A stretch of DNA of 6,577 nt from Ignavibacteriales bacterium UBA6490 (GCA_002435365.1 DJMM01000062.1:1684-8260), one strand, 5' to 3'. Positions 1 to 5,408 are shown, counted from the first letter of the stretch. A program made the numbers and translations. The notes: generated from the letters alone by a model not told the origin.

Positions 1-821
1 CGGTAGCGGGTAACTGCTCCATCCAGTCCATATTCAGATGCATTTTGCACAACCCTGGGCCAGATGCCGAACATTTTATAGTAAGGATCATAAGTACTTA
101 AGGCAAACTGGTATGGGTCGACTGAAATACTATAACTCTTAAGGATCATAGATACTGTGGTGGGTGAACAAATGCTTCCACCTATCTGCGGATCCACTCC
201 ATACTGATATACGAAATCAGTAGGTATAAATATCGCTGCAGGTTTGTCATTTAAAATAGCGTTATAATTTATGGAATTTGTGGTGCGGGAGTCACTCACA
301 AAAAAGCTGAGCTTATTTATGGTGGGAGACGGAACCTGAGCTGAAGAACGAGTCATCGTAACCATAAACTGCCACTCACTATTATAGGAGTTCAGCTTTA
401 CATAATCGTAATCAATAAATCCGCCGCCGTAGCTAGTCGTTCCGTAGCTACTCCAGATATTTGATTTCCAGTATCCGACTGTAAGCCATGGAGAAACTCC
501 TGTGCCGTACTTAAAACGCATCTGGATTTTAAATGAACTGCTGGCGGTTGGGGCAGAACCATTCCATGAAGGCAGTCCATGATTAAAGGGCTGACTGGAA
601 TATTGTGTCTTAAGAATCATATACCCGCTAACGGCGTTTTCCTCAAGTTCGATGCTCTTGCCGTCCGAACTTAGCTTTATTCCGTTGCTTGACTCAATAT
701 TTGCATATATTGAATCAGTCCTCCACATATAATGCTGATCAGGATAGATCTGCGCCGAAACCGAACCGGGAATAAATAAACAGACTGCCAGGTAATATAT
801 CAGGTATATTTTTCTTGTCAT
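1..821 (-). CDS. Secreted C39-like cysteine peptidase family protein (3' end beyond window)
   Basis: An open frame of 273 codons runs from ATG at 821 to the left edge with no stop, so only the N-terminal part is present. Residues 1-23 form a signal peptide (MTRK, a hydrophobic stretch, then GSVSA before Gln24). Residues 25-195 are rich in Ser, Thr, Tyr, Trp and Gly, as in an extracellular beta-sandwich domain, but I do not recognise a named family there. From about residue 195 the protein matches the papain-like C39-like peptidase fold: Gln212 stands six residues before Cys218 (QIGGSIC, oxyanion Gln and nucleophile), and the CSPTTVSMIL run is the form seen in secreted C39 family peptidases. 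The catalytic His and Asn/Asp would lie off the window. The gene is divergent from nfeD. No strong Shine-Dalgarno precedes the ATG; the start is chosen because it gives a complete signal peptide. Substrate is unknown. The family call is fairly secure, activity is not shown. Confidence 0.8.
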   Translation of the reverse strand, partial: MTRKIYLIYYLAVCLFIPGSVSAQIYPDQHYMWRTDSIYANIESSNGIKLSSDGKSIELEENAVSGYMILKTQYSSQPFNHGLPSWNGSAPTASSSFKIQMRFKYGTGVSPWLTVGYWKSNIWSSYGTTSYGGGFIDYDYVKLNSYNSEWQFMVTMTRSSAQVPSPTINKLSFFVSDSRTTNSINYNAILNDKPAAIFIPTDFVYQYGVDPQIGGSICSPTTVSMILKSYSISVDPYQFALSTYDPYYKMFGIWPRVVQNASEYGLDGAVTRY

Positions 822-1035
822 CTTAAAAGTAATATGTAAAAATTAATAATGTTAAAGATAAACAATAATTCTTTTTATTGGAAGCAGTCAACCATTAAAT
901 TAAGTTAATTTTCGGAGCACTAAAATATCACTGAAACTTATCATTTCTTTGTTCGTCATTTATTGTATTTATAGAATTGTATCAGAGTCAATTTTTATAT
1001 ACGTTTAAATAATTATTATAATTTCAGAGTTCAGC
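822..1035. other. AT-rich divergent spacer between C39-like gene and nfeD
   Basis: This 214-nt spacer separates two divergent genes and so must hold promoters for both. It is very AT-rich. I see no convincing -35/-10 pair with good spacing, no Bacteroidota-type TTTG / TAnnTTTG pair, and no strong ribosome-binding site before either ATG. A weak candidate for nfeD is TTTGTT (948-953) with TATAGA (970-975), but the -35 match is poor. Confidence 0.4.
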
Positions 1036-2316
1036 ATGAACAAATTATTCTACATTTTTGCTGTATTAACTCTTTTCAATGTCTCCTCCTTCAGCCAGAC
1101 CAACAAAGTCATTGTAATCAATATTGACGGTGCAATCCAGCCTGCTTCAGCAGATTATATCCACAGCGGAATCGAAAAAGCGGCTGAAGAAAATGCCGGA
1201 TGCCTGGTAATAATGCTAAATACACCGGGGGGATTATTAAAATCCACCCGCGTAATAGTAACAGATATCCTTGAGTCGAAAGTCCCGGTAATAATCTATG
1301 TATCCCCTTCAGGTTCACAGGCAGCATCGGCCGGAGTATTTGTTACAATTGCAGGACATATTGCTGCAATGGCTCCGGGGACAAATATCGGCGCTGCGCA
1401 TCCCGTTACTCTGCAGGGAACTATGGATTCCGTAATGATGGAAAAGGCTACAAATGATGCCGCTGCTTTTATTAGAACCATCGGAGAAAAAAGGAACCGC
1501 AATATTCAGTGGTGTGAAGATGCTGTAAGAAAAAGTGTATCTGTTACAGAAACCGAAGCACTGAAACTTCGGGTGATAGATCTGATTGCTGCAGATACTG
1601 AAGAGCTATTGTCAAAAATTGACGGACGGGAAATTGAAACTTCGGCCGGAAAAGTATTTCTGAAAACAAAAGACGCCGAAATAATCAACTTAGACATGAC
1701 ATTCGCACAGATACTGCTTAATCTACTCAGCGATCCAAATCTTGTATATATACTGTTTATGCTGGGCATTTACGGTTTGTTCTTCGAGCTTTATAATCCG
1801 GGAGCAATTTTTCCGGGAGTGATCGGAGGAATCTGTCTTATTCTCGCTTTATATTCAATGCATACACTGCCTATAAACTACGCCGGTCTGGCGCTAATAA
1901 TCTTTTCTGTAATTTTATTTGTCCTGGAAATCAAAGTTGTCAGTCATGGTATTTTATCGGTAGGTGGAGTAATATCATTAATTTTAGGATCAGTTATGCT
2001 TTTTGATGTTGATGCATTCGGAGAAATTTTCAGAATATCGTGGGAAATCATCACCACTGTAGTTGTCCTAACCATCCTGTTCTTTACTTTTGCCATTACC
2101 CTGGGTATAAGGGCTCAGAAAAGGAAACCTGCAACCGGCGCCGAAGGCATTATCGGTGAAATTGGAATTGCTATTTCTGATATCGACCCTTTTGGAGAAG
2201 TGCGCGTGCATGGGGAAATCTGGGAATCGGAAAGTATCAGCGGAAAAATCGAACAGGGCAGGAACGTAAAGGTGGAAAGTATTTCAAATCTTAAGCTTAA
2301 AGTAAGTAAGATCTGA
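1036..2316 (+). CDS. nfeD: NfeD family membrane-bound serine protease (full-length, ClpP-like form)
   Basis: A 426-aa protein with the architecture of full-length NfeD. Residues 1-20 are a signal peptide. Residues 24-190 are a ClpP/crotonase-fold serine protease: TPGGLL at 63-68 builds the oxyanion region, Ser98 in GSQAASAG is the likely nucleophile, and Lys137 (MEKATND) the likely general base. These positions fall almost exactly where the Ser/Lys dyad (Ser97, Lys138) lies in the studied Pyrococcus homologue PH1510. About five membrane segments follow (roughly 224-250, 258-279, 283-300, 305-324, 336-358). Residues 366-426 form the C-terminal NfeD OB-fold domain, with GEIGIAISDIDPFGEV and GEIW. 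The protease domain should face the periplasm. The gene lies 32 nt before a slipin gene, the usual partner; archaeal NfeD cleaves the hydrophobic C-terminus of its slipin. All key residues are present and the length is typical, so I expect an active enzyme. The ATG has only a weak ribosome-binding site. Confidence 0.95.
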   Translation: MNKLFYIFAVLTLFNVSSFSQTNKVIVINIDGAIQPASADYIHSGIEKAAEENAGCLVIMLNTPGGLLKSTRVIVTDILESKVPVIIYVSPSGSQAASAGVFVTIAGHIAAMAPGTNIGAAHPVTLQGTMDSVMMEKATNDAAAFIRTIGEKRNRNIQWCEDAVRKSVSVTETEALKLRVIDLIAADTEELLSKIDGREIETSAGKVFLKTKDAEIINLDMTFAQILLNLLSDPNLVYILFMLGIYGLFFELYNPGAIFPGVIGGICLILALYSMHTLPINYAGLALIIFSVILFVLEIKVVSHGILSVGGVISLILGSVMLFDVDAFGEIFRISWEIITTVVVLTILFFTFAITLGIRAQKRKPATGAEGIIGEIGIAISDIDPFGEVRVHGEIWESESISGKIEQGRNVKVESISNLKLKVSKI

Positions 2317-2335
2317 GTTTTAAAAAAATTAAATA

Positions 2336-2340
2336 AAGGA
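2336..2340 (+). promoter_or_regulatory. Ribosome-binding site of the slipin gene
   Basis: AAGGA sits 8 nt before the ATG at 2349, inside the 32-nt gap after the nfeD stop. It fixes the slipin start and suggests independent initiation on a shared transcript with nfeD. Confidence 0.7.
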
Positions 2341-2348
2341 ACTTATAT

Positions 2349-3098
2349 ATGCCGACGTCCGCAACTATTTTATTCGTAATTGTAGTTTTTGTAATTTTTA
2401 TCCTCTCCAGCGCAATCAAAATATTGAGGGAATATGAACGGGGAGTAATTTTCAGATTGGGGAGACTTATAAACACAAAGGGTCCCGGATTAATTCTGCT
2501 CATCCCGATCGTGGACCGGATGGTTAGAGTAAGCTTAAGAACCATCGTAATGGATGTTCCGCCCCAGGATGTTATTACAAAAGATAACGTTTCTCTAAAG
2601 GTAAATGCAGTAGTCTACTTCCGGGTGGTTGATGCCAACAAGGCGATCGTGGAGGTTGAAAATTTCCTTGATGCAACTTCACAGCTGTCGCAGACAACAC
2701 TGCGAAGCGTACTTGGTCAGTCCATGCTCGATGAACTGCTTGCAGAGAGAGAAAAAATAAATAAATCACTCCAGAAGATTATTGATACCCATACCGACCC
2801 ATGGGGTGTAAAAGTATCAAATGTTGAAGTAAAGCATGTTGACCTGCCTATAGAAATGCAGAGAGCCATGGCAAAGCAGGCTGAGGCTGAAAGAGAAAGA
2901 CGGGCAAAAATTATACATGCGGAAGGAGAATACCAGGCCAGCCAGAAATTAAGAGATGCTGCAGAAGTCATTTCCGGACAGCCGATGGCCCTTCAGCTAA
3001 GATTTTTGCAGACCCTTACTGAGGTCGCCTCAGAGAAAAATTCGACAACAATTTTCCCTGTACCGATTGATCTGCTGACGCCATTTATTAAAAAGTAA
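2349..3098 (+). CDS. Slipin (stomatin-like SPFH/band-7 membrane protein)
   Basis: A 249-aa prokaryotic slipin. Residues 5-24 are the single N-terminal membrane anchor. Residues 27-190 are the SPFH/band-7 domain, recognisable from YERGVIFRLGR (29-39), GPGLILLIPIVDRM (45-58), PPQDVITKDNVSLKVNAVVYFRV (71-93) and the helix with QTTLRSVLGQ (115-124). Residues 170-205 (AMAKQAEAERERRAKIIHAEGEYQAS region) form the charged alanine-rich coiled coil through which these proteins oligomerise. The C-terminus has a hydrophobic patch, TTIFPVPIDLL (233-243), which in the archaeal pair is the region cut by the NfeD partner. Slipins assemble into ring or cage scaffolds in the inner membrane and are linked to membrane microdomains and protease control. 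Immediate downstream position to nfeD supports a functional unit. Which membrane proteins it organises cannot be read from sequence. Confidence 0.95.
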   Translation: MPTSATILFVIVVFVIFILSSAIKILREYERGVIFRLGRLINTKGPGLILLIPIVDRMVRVSLRTIVMDVPPQDVITKDNVSLKVNAVVYFRVVDANKAIVEVENFLDATSQLSQTTLRSVLGQSMLDELLAEREKINKSLQKIIDTHTDPWGVKVSNVEVKHVDLPIEMQRAMAKQAEAERERRAKIIHAEGEYQASQKLRDAAEVISGQPMALQLRFLQTLTEVASEKNSTTIFPVPIDLLTPFIKK

Positions 3099-3252
3099 GA
3101 TGAGCCGGTAATTATTTACCTGAAATGATCCGGCATTATCTATGCCTTTAACTGTAACACAGATTATTCTTCGTAAAATTGTATAGATCTGCACAGGAAT
3201 ATTAGTGTAAGAAATATCTGCCGGACGGTTAATTTAATAGTGACTTACTAAT
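3099..3252. other. Spacer after the slipin gene
   Basis: There is no supported gene here. An imperfect dyad lies just after the slipin stop: GCCGG (3105-3109) pairs with CCGGC about 22 nt later, and GGTAA/TTACC nests within it. No T-run follows, so it is not a convincing intrinsic terminator. A 14-codon ATG frame at 3141 has no ribosome-binding site and was not called. Confidence 0.35.
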
Positions 3253-3316
3253 CGAGCCAATCGCCGAAATCGAACTTGCCTGTCGGAAGGCAGGTCGGCG
3301 ACCATTTTATAACGAA
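3253..3316 (-). pseudogene. Decayed 3' half of tRNA-Thr(CGU) with 20-nt insert
   Basis: This segment repeats the 3' part of the intact tRNA-Thr lying 108 bp away on the same strand. Plus-strand 3253-3275 matches 3361-3383 at 20 of 23 positions, and 3296-3303 matches the next eight bases of the tRNA exactly. Between them is an extra 20-nt block (3276-3295) inside the T-arm. After that the spacing to the anticodon is kept: the ACG triplet at 3312-3314 corresponds to the anticodon complement at 3400-3402. The 5' half is not recognisable, although a GGCC at 3347-3350 falls where an acceptor strand would end. The T-stem is split and the acceptor stem has no partner, so it cannot be a working tRNA. 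It is either a decayed tandem duplicate or an old attachment-site remnant. Confidence 0.7.
3276..3295. repeat. 20-nt GC-rich insert with partial dyad symmetry in the tRNA remnant
   Basis: The inserted block starts TTGCCTGTC and ends GGCAGGT. TGCCT (3277-3281) and AGGCA (3288-3292) can pair across a 6-nt loop, or GCCTG with CAGGT using one G-T pair. It is far more GC-rich than its surroundings and is absent from the intact tRNA, so its borders are exact. It resembles a short dispersed palindromic repeat unit, but only one copy is in this window. Confidence 0.5.
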
Positions 3317-3362
3317 CCGGGTATGCTTCAAGGTTAATTATTTAAAGGCCGGATTTTTTTCG

Positions 3363-3435
3363 AGCCAACTGCCGGAATCGAACCGGCGACCTACTCATTA
3401 CGAATGAGTTGCTCTACCAGCTGAGCTAAGTTGGC
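3363..3435 (-). tRNA. tRNA-Thr (anticodon CGU)
   Basis: A complete 73-nt cloverleaf read on the minus strand. The acceptor stem GCCAACT pairs perfectly with AGTTGGC, followed by discriminator T. The D-arm has GCTC/GAGC with GG in the loop. The anticodon stem ACTCA/TGAGT closes the loop TTCGTAA, giving CGT at plus 3400-3402, which reads the threonine codon ACG. The T-arm GCCGG/CCGGC closes TTCGATT. The 3' CCA is not encoded. Discriminator T is a little unusual beside the A of the E. coli threonine tRNA. It lies just downstream of the terminator of the HU operon on the same strand, so it may have its own promoter or depend on read-through. Confidence 0.95.
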
Positions 3436-3443
3436 TTTAAAAA

Positions 3444-3489
3444 GATAAAAATGGAAAACGAAGCATGATAATTCCATTTTCCATTTTTT
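3444..3489 (-). terminator. Intrinsic terminator of the HU-TPR-mS38-like operon
   Basis: Two perfect 12-nt complementary arms, AAAAATGGAAAA (3447-3458) and TTTTCCATTTTT (3477-3488), enclose an 18-nt loop. Read on the minus strand the second arm ends in TTTTT and is followed by ATCTTTTT, so it fits an intrinsic terminator. It begins 21 nt after the stop of the 31-aa gene. The stem is AT-rich, with a single GG/CC core, so it may be leaky towards the tRNA gene. Confidence 0.55.
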
Positions 3490-3509
3490 CATAAACATAA
3501 AAGATCAGA

Positions 3510-3605
3510 CTATCTTAATTTCTTTTTATGCCTGTTTTTTCTTAATCTTTTTTTCCGTTTATGAGTCGACATTTTATGACGTTTGCGTTTTTTACCGCAA
3601 GGCAT
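3510..3605 (-). CDS. 31-aa Lys/Arg-rich AURKAIP1/COX24 (mS38-like) domain protein
   Basis: A short frame of 31 codons plus TAG, beginning MPCGKKRKRHKMSTHKRKKR and ending NRHKKKLR. Nearly two thirds of residues are Lys, Arg or His. The KRKRHKM-THKRKKRLRKNRHKK pattern is that of the AURKAIP1/COX24 C-terminal domain, found as short stand-alone proteins in Bacteroidota and relatives and as mS38 in mitochondrial ribosomes. A role as a small ribosomal-subunit protein is inferred from that homology. GGAGGA (plus 3611-3616) lies 5 nt before the ATG, one of the best ribosome-binding sites in the window. It follows the TPR gene stop by 16 nt and precedes a terminator, making it the last gene of the HU operon. 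Size and composition make it easy to miss. I am confident that it is a real gene. Confidence 0.88.
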   Translation of the reverse strand: MPCGKKRKRHKMSTHKRKKRLRKNRHKKKLR

Positions 3606-3610
3606 TTATA

Positions 3611-3616
3611 TCCTCC
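3611..3616 (-). promoter_or_regulatory. Strong ribosome-binding site of the 31-aa gene
   Basis: GGAGGA on the minus strand, 5 nt before the ATG at 3605, placed in the 16-nt gap after the TPR gene. It is the main evidence that this tiny frame is translated efficiently. Confidence 0.8.
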
Positions 3617-3621
3617 GTTCC

Positions 3622-4440
3622 TTAATGATTCATTAATAATTCTTTTGCACGTAAACCTACTTCACTGGTGGGACTTAATGCAACGGCTTTCTCAAGCCAG
3701 CTTTTCGATTCTTCCATCCTGCCGGCAGCTAGGTTTACTATTCCCAAATTCAAATGCCCTATCTGATGATCCGGCTGATATTCAAGGGCTTTTTTCATTT
3801 CCAGTATTGCTGTGTCGTATTGCTTCAGATTATAATAACATACTCCCATGTCGATCCTGACATCGGCATTGGAAGGATTTCCTTCCAAATACTTTTTATA
3901 ATCTGCAATAGCTTTTTCATAAAATCCGCTGTCGTTCTTCAGATGCGCCAGTTCAAGCAGCAAATACATATTACCGGGATCGGCCTGAACCTTTTTCTCA
4001 AGATCATTGATCTGCTGAACCGCTGTAAGATCAACACCGGAAGAAGGTGCCTGGTTTGTATTTCCACCTGTTGTAACAGTGGAAACCGGGTCATCGAATA
4101 TTCCCGAAATAACCAGGATCAAAGCTATTCCTACAACGCCCGCAAATATAGCTATTAATTTGGTTAAATCTAAACTTTTTTGAGCTGTATTTTCTGCCGG
4201 TTTTGCAGTCTTTTTCTTTTCGTTCCTGCCCTTTTTCCGGTCCGGTTTTCCCTTTTTTAAGGCAGCTCCGCAGGAATTGCATTCAAAAGCAGATGCAGGA
4301 TTTTCTTCGCCGCAGTTCTTACATAATACAACAGCACCTTTGTTTTCTTCTCTAAGAGGCAGATTCAGTTCGTTGCCGCAATTTGGACAATATTTGTACT
4401 CTTTTTCAACCTTATAGCCGCAGCTTGTACAATAACTCAT
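3622..4440 (-). CDS. Double zinc-ribbon, single-span membrane TPR protein
   Basis: A 272-aa protein of unknown specific function. Two N-terminal zinc ribbons use Cys4, Cys7, Cys18, Cys21 and Cys40, Cys43, Cys54, Cys57, all CxxC pairs. Residues 62-90 form a very basic linker. Residues 95-115 are one membrane span (LIAIFAGVVGIALILVISGIF). Residues 116-140 are a Thr/Gly/Asn/Ser-rich linker, and 141-272 carry about three TPR repeats (around 157-190, 191-224 and 225-258, with YEKAIADYKKYLEGNPSN and YDTAILEMKKALEYQPDH). The positive-inside rule puts the zinc ribbons in the cytoplasm and the TPRs in the periplasm. The ATG lies only 4 nt after the HU stop; the AAGGA before it sits inside the end of the HU gene, so translation is probably coupled. 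It may be an adaptor linking a cytosolic partner to an envelope partner, but that is inference. Confidence 0.88.
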   Translation of the reverse strand: MSYCTSCGYKVEKEYKYCPNCGNELNLPLREENKGAVVLCKNCGEENPASAFECNSCGAALKKGKPDRKKGRNEKKKTAKPAENTAQKSLDLTKLIAIFAGVVGIALILVISGIFDDPVSTVTTGGNTNQAPSSGVDLTAVQQINDLEKKVQADPGNMYLLLELAHLKNDSGFYEKAIADYKKYLEGNPSNADVRIDMGVCYYNLKQYDTAILEMKKALEYQPDHQIGHLNLGIVNLAAGRMEESKSWLEKAVALSPTSEVGLRAKELLMNH

Positions 4441-4444
4441 TTAC

Positions 4445-4738
4445 TTATTTCTTTCCTTTTAATCCCTGGTTAACAATATCTTTAAAATCTTTTGAAAATT
4501 TAAATGCCGGAACATAATGCTCTGGTACCATTACCTGCTCGCCTGTCTTTGGATTTCTGGCCTGCCGGGCGTTCTTTTTCTTCACACGATAGCTTCCAAA
4601 ACCCCTTATTTCTATACCATTACCCTCTTTCAGGGCATCTATTACAGTTTTCAGAAATCCTTCAATTATTGCCTCTGTTTCCAGTTTTGTTAAACCGGTA
4701 CCTTCTGCAACTCTGTCAACTATATCTGCTTTAGTCAT
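4445..4738 (-). CDS. HU family DNA-binding protein
   Basis: A 97-aa HU/IHF-family protein. The helical dimerisation half is at 1-45 (MTKADIVDRVAEGTGL, then IIEGFLKTVIDALKEGN). The DNA-bending beta-arm follows: GIEIRGFGSYRVKKKNARQ at 41-59 and ARNPKTGEQV at 60-69, where Pro63 is the residue that intercalates into DNA. Length and arm sequence are typical. It binds DNA as a dimer and shapes the nucleoid. I chose the ATG at 4738 rather than an in-frame ATG at 4813 because GGAGGTG lies 5 nt before it and the family starts at this Met; the extra 25 residues of the longer frame look non-coding. It is the first gene of the minus-strand operon with the zinc-ribbon/TPR and 31-aa genes. Alternatives within the family (HU versus IHF subunit) cannot be separated here. 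Confidence 0.95.
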   Translation of the reverse strand: MTKADIVDRVAEGTGLTKLETEAIIEGFLKTVIDALKEGNGIEIRGFGSYRVKKKNARQARNPKTGEQVMVPEHYVPAFKFSKDFKDIVNQGLKGKK

Positions 4739-4743
4739 CTCTA

Positions 4744-4751
4744 CACCTCCC
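4744..4751 (-). promoter_or_regulatory. Ribosome-binding site of the HU gene
   Basis: GGGAGGTG on the minus strand, 5 nt before the ATG at 4738. It decides the HU start and is one of the closest matches to the anti-Shine-Dalgarno in the window. Its first three bases also belong to a leader inverted repeat. Confidence 0.85.
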
Positions 4752-4801
4752 GGAATTCGTAAGTTATTGATTTTTAAGAACTTAAAGTTATTATTCCCGG
4801 G
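4749..4801 (-). promoter_or_regulatory. Inverted repeat in the HU leader overlapping the ribosome-binding site
   Basis: On the minus strand CCCGGGAAT (plus 4793-4801) can pair with ATTCCGGG (plus 4749-4756) with one bulged base. A second hairpin, CTTTAAG-type arms at plus 4773-4778 and 4781-4786, nests inside. The outer stem would take up the first G residues of the ribosome-binding site. Whether it is used to control translation is not known. Confidence 0.35.
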
Positions 4802-4852
4802 CAAGAAAAACAAATTTTATGTAATGATTTAAATCAGATATATCTCATTATG

Positions 4853-4880
4853 ATAATATTCTCAGATTTTATATATTCAA
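4853..4880 (-). promoter_or_regulatory. Candidate promoter of the HU operon
   Basis: On the minus strand TTGAAT (plus 4875-4880) and TATTAT (plus 4853-4858) are 16 nt apart, matching 4 of 6 and 5 of 6 housekeeping consensus bases. The resulting leader would be about 100 nt. The region is AT-rich, so a chance match is quite possible. Confidence 0.3.
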
Positions 4881-4915
4881 CCCTCCAAAAATAGGAAAAT
4901 TGGCGTTTCGGCGAA

Positions 4916-4930
4916 TGGTATAATAATTGC
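4916..4930 (+). promoter_or_regulatory. Extended -10 promoter (overlapping a sigma-54-like match) for the 100-aa gene
   Basis: TGGTATAAT (4916-4924) is a perfect extended -10 element, about 38 nt before the ATG at 4963. No -35 box at 17-nt spacing is evident, which extended -10 promoters tolerate. The same bases also read TGG-N8-TTGC (4916-4930), with the -24 element TGGTAT differing from TGGCAY at one position. The extended -10 reading is the simpler one. Confidence 0.45.
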
Positions 4931-4962
4931 CCCAGCTATAGTAAAAATACTGGATTTGTAAA

Positions 4963-5265
4963 ATGGAGCTAATTGAAGTTATAAATTCTTCTTTAATAAT
5001 ATTTTTCAGCGTAATTTCCATTACGGCTGTATCCTCCTATATATCCTACAAGGTTAAAGACCGGGTGAGAGAAAAGAGTACAAGGAATAGTATCATTCAG
5101 ACAGAAAATACCCCGATTCAGGGAGTGTATCCAAGAATGTTCCTGGTTAGCAATACCTATAAAATGCAAGACGAGATTGAAGAGCAGAAAAGACTTAATA
5201 TATTTTCTTATTATTCCCTGAGCCTGAACGAAAAACTGCATAAGCTGACACCCTTATCCAAATAA
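4963..5265 (+). CDS. Small single-span membrane protein of unknown function
   Basis: A 100-aa protein that I do not recognise. Residues 10-29 form one membrane span (SLIIFFSVISITAVSSYISY). A strongly basic stretch follows at once (KVKDRVREKSTR, 30-41), so the C-terminal 70 residues should be cytoplasmic. Those contain a polar region, an acidic/basic helix around 66-77 (KMQDEIEEQKRL) and the tyrosine-rich NIFSYYSLSLNEKL (79-92). It is a single-gene transcription unit: a good -10 element lies upstream and an intrinsic terminator begins 18 nt after the stop. The ribosome-binding site is weak (TGGA 9 nt before the ATG). It is divergent from the HU operon. The promoter and terminator on both sides make a real gene likely despite no known domain. 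Confidence 0.7.
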   Translation: MELIEVINSSLIIFFSVISITAVSSYISYKVKDRVREKSTRNSIIQTENTPIQGVYPRMFLVSNTYKMQDEIEEQKRLNIFSYYSLSLNEKLHKLTPLSK

Positions 5266-5282
5266 CTTTTTAATATACTTAC

Positions 5283-5313
5283 AAAAAGCTGTCCTCATGG
5301 ACAGCTTTTTTTT
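5283..5313 (+). terminator. Intrinsic terminator of the 100-aa gene
   Basis: A perfect 12-bp stem, AAAAAGCTGTCC (5283-5294) with GGACAGCTTTTT (5299-5310), closes a TCAT loop and runs into eight T residues (5306-5313). The A-run on the 5' side means that it could also act on the minus strand. Confidence 0.93.
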
Positions 5314-5408
5314 ATTAATCCGGTAAACCCGGTAAAAGTTTGTTTCTTCCTCAGTGAATATTTCACATCATAACCGGATACCCTGAACCATCAGACATTT
5401 GCCACCTG

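Noticed and set aside
398..580. 60-codon minus-strand frame inside the C39-like gene
   Set aside because: It overlaps the C39-like gene in another frame on the same strand, while the main frame encodes a signal peptide and a catalytic motif.
1118..1769. Minus-strand frames opposite nfeD
   Set aside because: They are antisense shadows of a conserved gene; translations are low-complexity and have no recognisable domain.
3141..3185. 14-codon plus-strand ATG frame after the slipin gene
   Set aside because: Too short, no ribosome-binding site and no compositional sign of coding.
3351..3360. GGA plus T7 run as a plus-strand terminator
   Set aside because: Only a GGCCGG palindrome precedes the T-run; there is no proper stem-loop, and no plus-strand gene ends nearby.
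3561..4158. Two plus-strand frames (3561-3860 and 3754-4158)
   Set aside because: They lie antisense to the well-supported TPR and 31-aa genes, have no domain features and no ribosome-binding site.
4739..4813. N-terminal extension of HU from an ATG at 4813
   Set aside because: The 25 extra residues match nothing in HU proteins, and a strong GGGAGGTG site lies directly before the ATG at 4738.
4900..4924. TTGGCG as -35 partner of the TATAAT at 4919
   Set aside because: The spacing is only 13 nt, too short for a standard promoter; an extended -10 reading explains the site better.
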